Below the pieces are notes generated by a model. The model saw nothing but the letters and a program-made list of their open reading frames with translations, did no database searches and had not been told where the DNA came from. Made by a program: the position numbers and the translations under genes. DNA of 13,178 nt from Coraliomargarita sp965656715 (GTDB taxonomy: Bacteria; Verrucomicrobiota; Verrucomicrobiia; Opitutales; Coraliomargaritaceae), in NCBI GenBank assembly GCA_965656715.1, contig CBFHLR010000064.1, forward strand, positions 1 to 13,178, in the 5' to 3' direction. Of the stretch, positions 7,979-13,178 are shown in pieces. Every line of letters begins with the position of its first letter. The stretch's first letter is position 1.

Positions 7979-8021
7979 CATCACCAATTATTCTGTTATT
8001 ATCGCAGAATAATTGGTGATG
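7979..8021. repeat. 17-bp perfect inverted repeat after pta
   Basis: The arms CATCACCAATTATTCTG (7979-7995) and CAGAATAATTGGTGATG (8005-8021) are exact reverse complements, separated by nine bases (TTATTATCG). The stem is only about 35 percent G+C, and neither strand shows a following T-run, so it does not look like a standard intrinsic terminator. Possible roles are a 3' mRNA-protecting hairpin or terminator for ackA-pta, or an operator or RNA switch in front of the exported-protein genes. It begins 13 bases after the pta stop and ends 55 bases before the next ATG. Confidence 0.8.
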
Positions 8022-8055
8022 ATGATTGAAAATTGATCTGCCTGAGCTTTGTTGT

Positions 8056-8068
8056 GTGGTTCAACCAC
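8056..8068. promoter_or_regulatory. short palindrome upstream of the YSC84-like gene
   Basis: GTGGTT-C-AACCAC is a perfect 6-bp-arm palindrome eight bases before the ATG at 8077. Its position suits a repressor site or a small hairpin over the ribosome-binding region, but it is short enough to occur by chance. Confidence 0.25.
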
Positions 8069-8076
8069 GAAGTATT

Positions 8077-8763
8077 ATGCAACTTAGATCTATTCTCACT
8101 ACCTGCGCCCTCATTTGTTCAGTCCCATTTGCAAGCAGTCATGCCGGATTGTTTGGTCCCAAAGGGGACGATATTGAAGAGAAACGTGCGTATATTCGCG
8201 AACAGGGCCAAGAGATGCTTGGCGACCTATACGATGCGAACCCAGAATTGAAAGGCTCGTTAAAGGAAGCTGTCGGTTACGCGACATTTCGCCAGAGTGA
8301 CGTCAATTTGCTATTGGTTGCATCCGGATTCGGCTATGGTGTGCTCCATGACAATCGCAGTGATGAAGACATTTATATGCGTGTGGCGAGCCTTGGCGGC
8401 GGTTTTGGCGCAGGTGTGAAGGACATTCGAGTGGTATTTGTATTCAACGATGAAGATGTGATGGACAGCTTTATCGAACAGGGCTGGCAGTTCGGCGGTA
8501 AAGCCGATGCATCTGCAAAGTATGAGGACACAGGTGCCGCCGCAGAGGGGAATGCACGTGCCAATGTAGATCTCGATAAGGGGAGCGTAACGGGTGCGAC
8601 TACCGCGGATGCCCGTGCCGGGACGGATAAGGAAGATGGCAAGGCAACTGGCAAAGGCCTTGGTAATGCGATGCAGATCTACCAGTTCACAGAAAGTGGC
8701 GTGTCGCTTCAGGCTACCGTCGCTGGCACCAAGTATTGGAAGAGCGACAAGCTGAACTACTAA
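8077..8763 (+). CDS. exported YSC84/SYLF-domain lipid-binding-type protein
   Basis: The product (228 residues from ATG 8077) has a signal peptide: a basic start (MQLR), a hydrophobic core and a likely cleavage after SHA at residue 23. The mature part matches the SYLF/YSC84 pattern. It includes LKEAVGYATF, a Gly-rich strand region (LLLVASGFGYGV), RVASLGGGFGAGVKD, VVFVFNDEDVMDSFIEQGWQFGG and a C-terminal GVSLQATVAGTKYW. In characterised members the domain binds phosphoinositides or other lipids; the role of bacterial exported members is poorly known and is probably linked to the envelope. An Ala/Gly/Asp-rich stretch in the middle (ADARAGTDKEDGKATGKG) may be flexible. An in-frame TTG at 8026 would put an unlikely hydrophilic leader ahead of the signal peptide, so I chose ATG 8077. 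The next exported-protein gene follows after 21 bases, probably in the same operon. Confidence 0.88.
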   Translation: MQLRSILTTCALICSVPFASSHAGLFGPKGDDIEEKRAYIREQGQEMLGDLYDANPELKGSLKEAVGYATFRQSDVNLLLVASGFGYGVLHDNRSDEDIYMRVASLGGGFGAGVKDIRVVFVFNDEDVMDSFIEQGWQFGGKADASAKYEDTGAAAEGNARANVDLDKGSVTGATTADARAGTDKEDGKATGKGLGNAMQIYQFTESGVSLQATVAGTKYWKSDKLNY

Positions 8764-8784
8764 TCCATATACACCTTCCATACC

Positions 8785-9804
8785 ATGAAACTATCTAAAT
8801 TCTTATTGGCTGCCAGTTTGACGCTTGGTTGCATCGCGACGCCTGTGATGGCATCTCAAGTCGATGCGTCCAGTTACGATGATGATCTTCGGGAGATGCT
8901 GGATTTTCTTCGCTCGGATCTGAACTCACACAAGGTTGAAGTGATCAATGCCGCACTGAAACTCAGTGAAGAGGAGGCCGAGATCTTTTGGCCAATCTAT
9001 AAGGCTTATGAAGAGGAACTGTCCGAGCTCGCGGAGAACAAGATCCATTTGATCGGTGATTACTACCAGCTCTATTTCTCAGATTCAAAGCATGACGATA
9101 GTTGGGACGATCTTGCGGATCGTTCGATTCGTGGGCGACAAAGCAGGCTCGCACTATGGCAGGAGTATCACGGTAAGATCAGTGCCGCGCTTTCTCCGTA
9201 TCGTGCCGCTCAGTTCCTACAACTGGAAGGGCAGATGGCTTTGCTCGTTGATTTGAGTCTCGCTTCAGAGCTGCCGAACATCGGAGCTGCGCCTCAAGCA
9301 GCAAAGCAAGTGGTGCCAACTAAGGTCGAAGCTGTTAAACTTAGCATGAGTGCCAAGGTTGAAGAGATCGATTATGAGACCCGGGAAGTCGTGCTACGAG
9401 GGGATCATGACAAGCTGACCACACTCACTGTTAAGGATGAGGTCAAACGTCTGGACGAGATCTCGGTCGGAGACCTCGTTGGCGTTGAGTATCAAATCGC
9501 TGTGGTTGCAGAATTACGTCGTCCTACAGCAGAAGAAGCAGAGAACCCATTGGTGGTTCTGGGTGGAGCTGGAAAGGCAGGTGAGTCCGCATCCCCAGCT
9601 GCTGGCCTCGGCCGAGTGATTCGAGCGGTATGCACCATTGAAGGCCTGGATCGCCAGTCAGAAATGGTGAGCCTCAAGGGGCCAATGGGACAGTATTTCA
9701 GTGTGAAGGCATCTAAGCCAGAGCGCCTGACTCAGCTCTCGATCGGTGACACTGTCGTGATCACCTATAGTGAAGCAGTCGCGATTGCTGTTGAGAAGTT
9801 GTAG
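8785..9804 (+). CDS. exported Spy/CpxP-like protein with two C-terminal beta repeats
   Basis: The 339-residue protein starts with a signal peptide (likely cleavage after VMA, residue 24). Residues about 30-165 form an amphipathic helical domain. The motif LKLSEEEAEIFWPIYKAYEE and the later LSPYRAAQFLQLEGQMALL recall the Spy/CpxP/LTXXQ group of periplasmic helical proteins, which act as chaperones or metal and stress sensors. Residues about 188-244 and 278-339 look like two copies of one beta-rich module. Each runs from an opening strand (KVEEIDYETREVVLRG; VCTIEGLDRQSEMVSLKG) through a loop to a (S)(V/I)GD turn and a final strand ending in AVVAEL or AVAIAVEKL. They are joined by an Ala/Gly-rich linker. 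The two-module architecture is read directly from the sequence; the function is unknown. It probably shares an operon with the SYLF gene. No clear ribosome-binding site precedes ATG 8785. Confidence 0.85.
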   Translation: MKLSKFLLAASLTLGCIATPVMASQVDASSYDDDLREMLDFLRSDLNSHKVEVINAALKLSEEEAEIFWPIYKAYEEELSELAENKIHLIGDYYQLYFSDSKHDDSWDDLADRSIRGRQSRLALWQEYHGKISAALSPYRAAQFLQLEGQMALLVDLSLASELPNIGAAPQAAKQVVPTKVEAVKLSMSAKVEEIDYETREVVLRGDHDKLTTLTVKDEVKRLDEISVGDLVGVEYQIAVVAELRRPTAEEAENPLVVLGGAGKAGESASPAAGLGRVIRAVCTIEGLDRQSEMVSLKGPMGQYFSVKASKPERLTQLSIGDTVVITYSEAVAIAVEKL

Positions 9805-9809
9805 CTCAA

Positions 9810-10862
9810 TTATTTGATTCCGAGTTCGAGTTGCTCAGGTCCGGCATGGGCCTCTGCAAATCGAACCCCGATACCGAGGAGTCGGACGGGGTGTCCACTT
9901 CGGCCCCACGCATCATGGAGTAATCGCTTGTAGTGTGAGAGATCCGGCTGTGTGCCTGCGCACTCTGCCGTGGTGCGTTGAAAATCACTAAACTTCAATT
10001 TGACCACCAGCTTAGCAATCTGCCTGTCTGGGGCGGAGCTACGTAGATCATCAAGCAGCTCAAGGTGTTGCTCCTCAAGCTGCGCGACACAGCTGGCGAA
10101 GCTGTTGAGGTCATCGCTAAAGGTGTGTTCAATGCTGAGTGTCTTTCGGATGCGATTTGGTTCAACGGGTCGTTCGTCGATTCCTCGGCAGAGTTGGTAT
10201 AGCTCTAGTCCAAAGCTACCAAAGTGATGAACGAGATCTGGCTGACTCAGCGCTTGTAAGTCCGCGCAGTTCTCCACGCCAAGTTCCGTTAAGCGCTCTG
10301 CACTCTTTGGGCCGATGCCCCAGATGCGTCGAACGGGCAGCTGTTTCATAAATGTTGCGACATGCGAAGGACTGACAACGCATTGGCCATTGGGCTTATT
10401 CCAATCGCTAGCGACTTTAGCGATGAGTTTGTTCGGAGCGATACCCGCCGATGCGGTTAATCTCGTTTCGGCATATATATCCTTACGTATTGACGCGGCA
10501 ATTTCGGCTCCAGCTTGCTTTAAATGTGTCACGTCGAGGTAAGCTTCATCTAGGGAGAGAGGTTCGATTAAGTCGGAGTAGCGTGCGTAAATGTCGCGTA
10601 TTTGCTTCGATATGGAGCGATACAGGTCAAAACGGACGGGTAGTATGACTAGCTGGGGGCAGCGCTCTCGCGCTTGAAACACAGGCATTGCTGAGCGCAC
10701 ACCATATTCACGTGCGGGATAATTGCAGGTGGTCAATACACCTCGTCCTGTGGCACCGCCTACGGCGATTGGGCGTCCTGCTAATTCTGGATGCTCGCGC
10801 ATTTCCACAGCTGCATAGAAGCAGTCCATATCGATGTGGATAATGCGTCGAAGTTTGCTCAT
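9810..10862 (-). CDS. dinB: DNA polymerase IV (Y-family translesion polymerase)
   Basis: This 350-residue error-prone polymerase copies past damaged bases. The palm motif HIDMDCFYAAVE gives metal ligand D11, and SLDEAYLD gives D105/E106. The steric-gate position is Y16, where E. coli DinB has Phe. Helix-hairpin-helix residues about 180-197 (IWGIGPKSAERLTELGV) and the little-finger region follow. The protein ends in QLELGIK, a good match to the beta-clamp-binding motif, so it should be recruited by the replicative sliding clamp. Length is normal. ATG 10862 is the only sensible start. I see no E. coli-type (CTGT-N8-ACAG) or Gram-positive-type LexA box just upstream, so SOS control is not evident. 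Its stop lies five bases from the convergent stop of the Spy-like gene. Confidence 0.97.
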   Translation of the reverse strand: MSKLRRIIHIDMDCFYAAVEMREHPELAGRPIAVGGATGRGVLTTCNYPAREYGVRSAMPVFQARERCPQLVILPVRFDLYRSISKQIRDIYARYSDLIEPLSLDEAYLDVTHLKQAGAEIAASIRKDIYAETRLTASAGIAPNKLIAKVASDWNKPNGQCVVSPSHVATFMKQLPVRRIWGIGPKSAERLTELGVENCADLQALSQPDLVHHFGSFGLELYQLCRGIDERPVEPNRIRKTLSIEHTFSDDLNSFASCVAQLEEQHLELLDDLRSSAPDRQIAKLVVKLKFSDFQRTTAECAGTQPDLSHYKRLLHDAWGRSGHPVRLLGIGVRFAEAHAGPEQLELGIK

Positions 10863-10929
10863 ATCTTAGGTTGAATGAGCATCATCGTTTTTGACAACGC
10901 TAAGTAAATAGTAAGACTAAAGTTAGCTA
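10863..10929 (+). promoter_or_regulatory. divergent promoter region between dinB and the DUF6901-like gene
   Basis: This 67-base AT-rich gap must hold the start signals of both divergent genes. On the plus strand a perfect -35 box TTGACA lies at 10891-10896; the best -10 match is TAAGAC at 10912 with a 15-base spacer, which is weak. No convincing promoter or LexA site for dinB could be picked out on the minus strand. Confidence 0.35.
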
Positions 10930-11637
10930 ATGTCGCATACGGATACAGTTACCTTTACCTACACATTCACCTTTCAGGATGGCCGGCAACAGAGCTTCGA
11001 AGTTCGCTTAAACTCTGCGACTGGGGTGACCCGCAGCTCATGGCCGCAACAGTTGCCCGATTGGACAAAGCTTGAAAGTCACCAGTGCTCTCATTGCCCT
11101 TTGTCCGTAGAACAGCATTCGCGCTGTCCTGCGGCAGTTAGCGTGATGGATATCGTCGAGTTTTTTCACGAAGTTTCATCGATCGAACCAGTGCAGGTCT
11201 CCGTCTACAGCGCGGAGCGCACAACAGTCAAAGAGGACGTGCCGCTGCCCAATGCTGTTGGCGCAGTCATGGGGGCACGTTTCGCTGGTAGCGGTTGCCC
11301 GATTACTGCGAAGTTTCAGCCGATGGTGCGCTATCACGTGCCGTTTTCGACAATGGATGAGGCGACCTACCGGATGGTCACCATGCATGCGCTGGTGCAG
11401 TTCTTACGTGTCAGCGAGGGACAGAAGGCGGACTGGTCGTTTAAGGAGCTCAGCCAACTGTGTCAGGATGTGAACCGCTTGAACCTAGATTTTTCCCAGC
11501 GCTTGCGAGAGTTGCAGGTCAACGATGCGACAACCAATGCACTCACCACCTTGGATAGCTTTGTGCAAATGGTAGATATCACTGTCGATGATGAGTTTCT
11601 CGCGGAACTCAAAGAGCTCTTTCAGGCTCACCTTTAA
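10930..11637 (+). CDS. cysteine-motif protein of unknown function (DUF6901-like)
   Basis: This 235-residue cytoplasmic protein has a short beta-rich N-terminus (VTFTYTFTFQDGRQQSFEVRL), then CSHCPLSVEQHSRCP with C53, C56 and C66. Later come SGCP (C123) and PMVRYHVPF (R134, H136). The C-terminal half is helical and contains NALTTLDSFVQMVDITVDDE. From memory this pattern fits the uncharacterised DUF6901 family; I could not check it. A C-x2-C-x9-C set plus a distant Cys and a conserved-looking His suggests a metal or iron-sulfur site, which is inference. There is no signal peptide or membrane segment. It is divergent from dinB and converges tightly (five bases) on the DUF2288 gene. ATG 10930 lacks a Shine-Dalgarno sequence. 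Confidence 0.82.
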   Translation: MSHTDTVTFTYTFTFQDGRQQSFEVRLNSATGVTRSSWPQQLPDWTKLESHQCSHCPLSVEQHSRCPAAVSVMDIVEFFHEVSSIEPVQVSVYSAERTTVKEDVPLPNAVGAVMGARFAGSGCPITAKFQPMVRYHVPFSTMDEATYRMVTMHALVQFLRVSEGQKADWSFKELSQLCQDVNRLNLDFSQRLRELQVNDATTNALTTLDSFVQMVDITVDDEFLAELKELFQAHL

Positions 11638-11642
11638 GGGAG

Positions 11643-11963
11643 CTAACGAATCGGTTGTGCTAAGATAAACGGGCGCACGATCATGGCATTGAAGCGAGTG
11701 CCTTCTTTTTGCCAGTGTTCGACGTGTAAGTCGCAGGGCTGAACCAAGTCTCCGCTTTTTAACCATACCTGAACTTGGTCTTTGTTGTCCTCTGCAAACG
11801 CCAGTCCCGCAGCCTTGAGATCTAAAGATGGATCCACATAGATCATATTGCCTGCTTCGTAGTGTGGTTCCAGGTAGCTCCAGTCGACATCGCCACTGTA
11901 TTTTTCGAGCTTTTCCGCATCGCTCATGTTATCTTCGGCAGGACTGAATTCGTCGTTAAACAT
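11643..11963 (-). CDS. DUF2288 family protein
   Basis: This small acidic protein has 106 residues. The segments IYVDPSLDLKAAGLAFAEDN (41-60), DQVQVWLKSGDLVQP (62-76) and the closing FNAMIVRPFILAQ fit the DUF2288 pattern, recalled as WxxL...VVxVDPxLDLVxVAxxxAxDD...V..WL..G.L. Function of the family is unknown. The extra 12 or so residues before MSDAEKLEKY are poorly family-like, so translation from ATG 11927 is possible; AGG sits directly against ATG 11963, closer than a normal ribosome-binding site. It is divergent from the pseudouridine synthase gene, with a palindrome in the shared gap, and its stop lies five bases from the convergent neighbour. Confidence 0.82.
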   Translation of the reverse strand: MFNDEFSPAEDNMSDAEKLEKYSGDVDWSYLEPHYEAGNMIYVDPSLDLKAAGLAFAEDNKDQVQVWLKSGDLVQPCDLHVEHWQKEGTRFNAMIVRPFILAQPIR

Positions 11964-12000
11964 ACCTCAGCTAAGTCTGAGTTGTTTTTGAGTGCAAGTT

Positions 12001-12016
12001 CAAGTCAGTTGACTTG
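12001..12016. promoter_or_regulatory. palindrome overlapping a -35-like box in the divergent gap
   Basis: CAAGTCA-GT-TGACTTG is a perfect 7-bp-arm palindrome in the 82-base gap between the divergent DUF2288 and pseudouridine synthase genes. TTGACT (12009-12014) inside it resembles a -35 box; 17 bases further on is TGTGGT (12032-12037), a poor -10. If real, transcription would begin about at ATG 12046, giving a nearly leaderless mRNA. An operator covering the -35 box is possible, but nothing identifies the regulator. Confidence 0.35.
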
Positions 12017-12045
12017 GCCGTGAACGCTTGCTGTGGTGCAGGCAG

Positions 12046-12834
12046 ATGGATGATGCAGTAAATAAGTTTGGAGCCGAAGCACCGCTCGTGGATTTGGACG
12101 AGATGCAGGAGTGGATTGTGCGCGAAGATGAGGATCTCCTAGTGATCAACAAGCCTGGTTGGTTGGTCTGCCATCCGTCGAAAAACGGTCCACTCTCAAG
12201 TCTGGTTGGGGCGGTGCGTGAATATACGGGTGCCGATAAATTACATTTGGTCGCGCGTTTGGATCGTGAAACCAGCGGTTTGATTGTCTTTGCAAAGCGT
12301 CCCGCGATGGCGCGGAAATACCAGATGGCGATCCAGAACCGGATCGTCAAGAAGACCTATTTAGCGATCTTGGAGGGGGAGCTTAAGGAGTCGATTCGGG
12401 TGGATCAATCCATTGCGCGTCGCCGAGAAGGGCTCGTGCATGTGAAGAATGAGGTCAGCTATGTGCGTGGCGCACAGTCAGCAATTACAGAGTTTAGCCC
12501 GATTGCGTCCGCTGGCGGATATACCTTGGCCAAGGTCGAACCTGAGACTGGGCGTAAGCACCAGATTCGGGTGCATGCGGAGTGGCTCGAGCACAAGGTA
12601 GTCGGCGACAAGATCTATGGCCCCGACGAATCGCTGTATATCGAGTTCATTGAGAATGGCTGGACTGAACGCTTAGGAGCTGTCTTGCCGCTCAAGCGAC
12701 AAGCGCTACATTGCTATCAATACACCTTTGAGTTCCCTGGGGAGTCAGTGACTTTGTCGGCTCCGCTGCGTCAGGATATGCGCCAGTTTTGCGAGGCAAC
12801 GATGGGCTTGGATGTCACCGGGCTGGGCTACTAG
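12046..12834 (+). CDS. RluA-family RNA pseudouridine synthase
   Basis: The product (262 residues from ATG 12046) isomerises uridine to pseudouridine in rRNA or tRNA. The catalytic motif HLVARLDRETSGLIVFAK places the active-site Asp at residue 73. The family motif II is ETGRKHQIRVHAEWLEHKVV (about 167-186), followed by GDKIYGPD. It opens with the typical EDEDLLVINKPGWLVCHPS strand-loop and has no N-terminal S4 RNA-binding domain, so it is a compact RluA/TruC/YlyB-like enzyme. The target uridine cannot be read from the sequence. A TTG at 12028 is also in frame, but ATG 12046 is the better start, with GCAGG shortly before it. The stop overlaps the stop of the convergent DUF445 gene. Confidence 0.93.
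   Translation: MDDAVNKFGAEAPLVDLDEMQEWIVREDEDLLVINKPGWLVCHPSKNGPLSSLVGAVREYTGADKLHLVARLDRETSGLIVFAKRPAMARKYQMAIQNRIVKKTYLAILEGELKESIRVDQSIARRREGLVHVKNEVSYVRGAQSAITEFSPIASAGGYTLAKVEPETGRKHQIRVHAEWLEHKVVGDKIYGPDESLYIEFIENGWTERLGAVLPLKRQALHCYQYTFEFPGESVTLSAPLRQDMRQFCEATMGLDVTGLGY
12831..12834. other. CTAG shared by two convergent stop codons
   Basis: The plus-strand gene ends with TAG at 12832-12834, and the minus-strand gene ends with TAG read from 12833 to 12831. The palindromic CTAG supplies both stops, so neither gene has any untranslated 3' space before entering the other. Any terminator for one must lie inside the other's coding sequence. Confidence 0.9.
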
Positions 12835-13178
12835 AACGAGACTGCGCCGCTGACGTAGAAGAGGGCGACTTGGACCAGACCAATCACGAAGCCCAGCACG
12901 GCCCCAAGGCGTTCAATAGTGCGAAATTCGCGCTTTGCGACTTGATTCACAATTGCCTCTAAGCGCTCTAAGTCGAAAGCCGCGATATTATCCTCAATCA
13001 TCTGCTTGAGATCGACCGAGGATTCGAATTCGGTGGCGACCTTTTCCATGAGTGGACCCGCTTCGTTTTTCATCTCAGCGGTGGCGATGACCTCGAACTT
13101 TGCCAGCACGCTGTCATTCACAAAACTGCCCAGGAGGGGGATCGCACGCAGTTGCGGTCCAATGCGATCCCAGACGAG
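12831..13178 (-). CDS. DUF445 family membrane-associated protein, C-terminal part (5' end outside window)
   Basis: The frame is open to the right edge, so the visible 115 residues are the C-terminus of a longer gene. A GTG at 13121 is in frame, but the residues before it (WDRIGPQLRAIPLLGSF) continue the family pattern. The segment LERLEAIVNQVAKREFRTIE followed by LGAVLGFVIGLVQVALFYV is the typical DUF445/YheB-like ending: an amphipathic helix, then a glycine-spaced C-terminal transmembrane helix. The protein is expected to sit in the cytoplasmic membrane. The middle visible part, DLKQMIEDNIAAFDLERLEA, is helical. Function of the family is unknown. Its TAG stop is shared in the CTAG that also ends the pseudouridine synthase gene. 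Confidence 0.88.
   Translation of the reverse strand, partial: LVWDRIGPQLRAIPLLGSFVNDSVLAKFEVIATAEMKNEAGPLMEKVATEFESSVDLKQMIEDNIAAFDLERLEAIVNQVAKREFRTIERLGAVLGFVIGLVQVALFYVSGAVSF

Noticed and set aside
7586..7987. 133-codon minus-strand frame over the end of pta
   Set aside because: It is antisense to conserved Pta catalytic motifs. Its product resembles no family, and its start lies inside the inverted repeat without a ribosome-binding site.
7979..8021. Standard rho-independent terminator for pta
   Set aside because: The hairpin is real, but the stem is AT-rich and no T-run follows on either strand, so I list it as an inverted repeat of uncertain role.
8026..8076. TTG start extending the SYLF protein by 17 residues
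   Set aside because: It would place a charged leader before a good signal peptide and overlap the palindromic leader element.
8311..8781. 156-codon minus-strand frame over the SYLF gene
   Set aside because: The plus-strand frame has a signal peptide and family motifs; this frame has neither and is a shadow.
1..13178. CRISPR, transposon, prophage, toxin-antitoxin or defence-island signals
   Set aside because: No direct-repeat array, transposase, integrase, terminal repeats or recognisable defence gene was seen. The ParA pair alone is not enough to call a mobile element.

Overview
This 13.2 kb window looks like ordinary chromosomal DNA from a Gram-negative-type bacterium. Exported proteins, compact gene spacing, the style of the HflX, acetate kinase and DUF-family proteins, and the scarcity of Shine-Dalgarno sequences together suggest Verrucomicrobiota (Opitutales/Puniceicoccaceae-like). 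That placement is inferred from general resemblance and has not been tested by alignment. There are no tRNA or rRNA genes, CRISPR arrays, transposases or phage genes, and no gap between genes longer than about 120 bases.

Layout. At the left edge is the 3' end of an unrecognised gene (about 3-371). It is followed on the same strand by a ParA-type ATPase (410-1330) and a 342-residue protein of unknown function (1346-2374); these may form a partition or positioning cassette. The ribosome-associated GTPase gene hflX (2387-3682, minus) converges on that cassette. It is divergent from a left-handed beta-helix acyltransferase-like gene (3800-4483) with a GlmU-like C-terminal signature. The ackA-pta operon (4566-7966, overlapping ATGA junction) encodes acetate kinase and full-length phosphate acetyltransferase, which together interconvert acetyl-CoA and acetate with ATP formation.

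Next come a strong 17-bp inverted repeat (7979-8021) and two exported-protein genes 21 bases apart. One encodes a YSC84/SYLF lipid-binding-type protein (8077-8763). The other encodes a Spy/CpxP-like helical protein carrying two C-terminal beta-type repeats (8785-9804). The translesion polymerase gene dinB (9810-10862, minus) converges on this pair. A cysteine-motif protein resembling DUF6901 (10930-11637, plus) converges with a DUF2288 protein (11643-11963, minus). The last two genes are an RluA-type pseudouridine synthase (12046-12834, plus) and the C-terminal part of a DUF445 membrane protein running off the right edge (minus); their stop codons share one CTAG.

No defence island or clearly new system is visible. 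The best leads are the ParA plus unknown-protein cassette, the Cys-rich DUF6901-like protein, the two-repeat exported protein, the inverted repeats at 7979-8021 and 12001-12016, and the very tight convergent gene ends.
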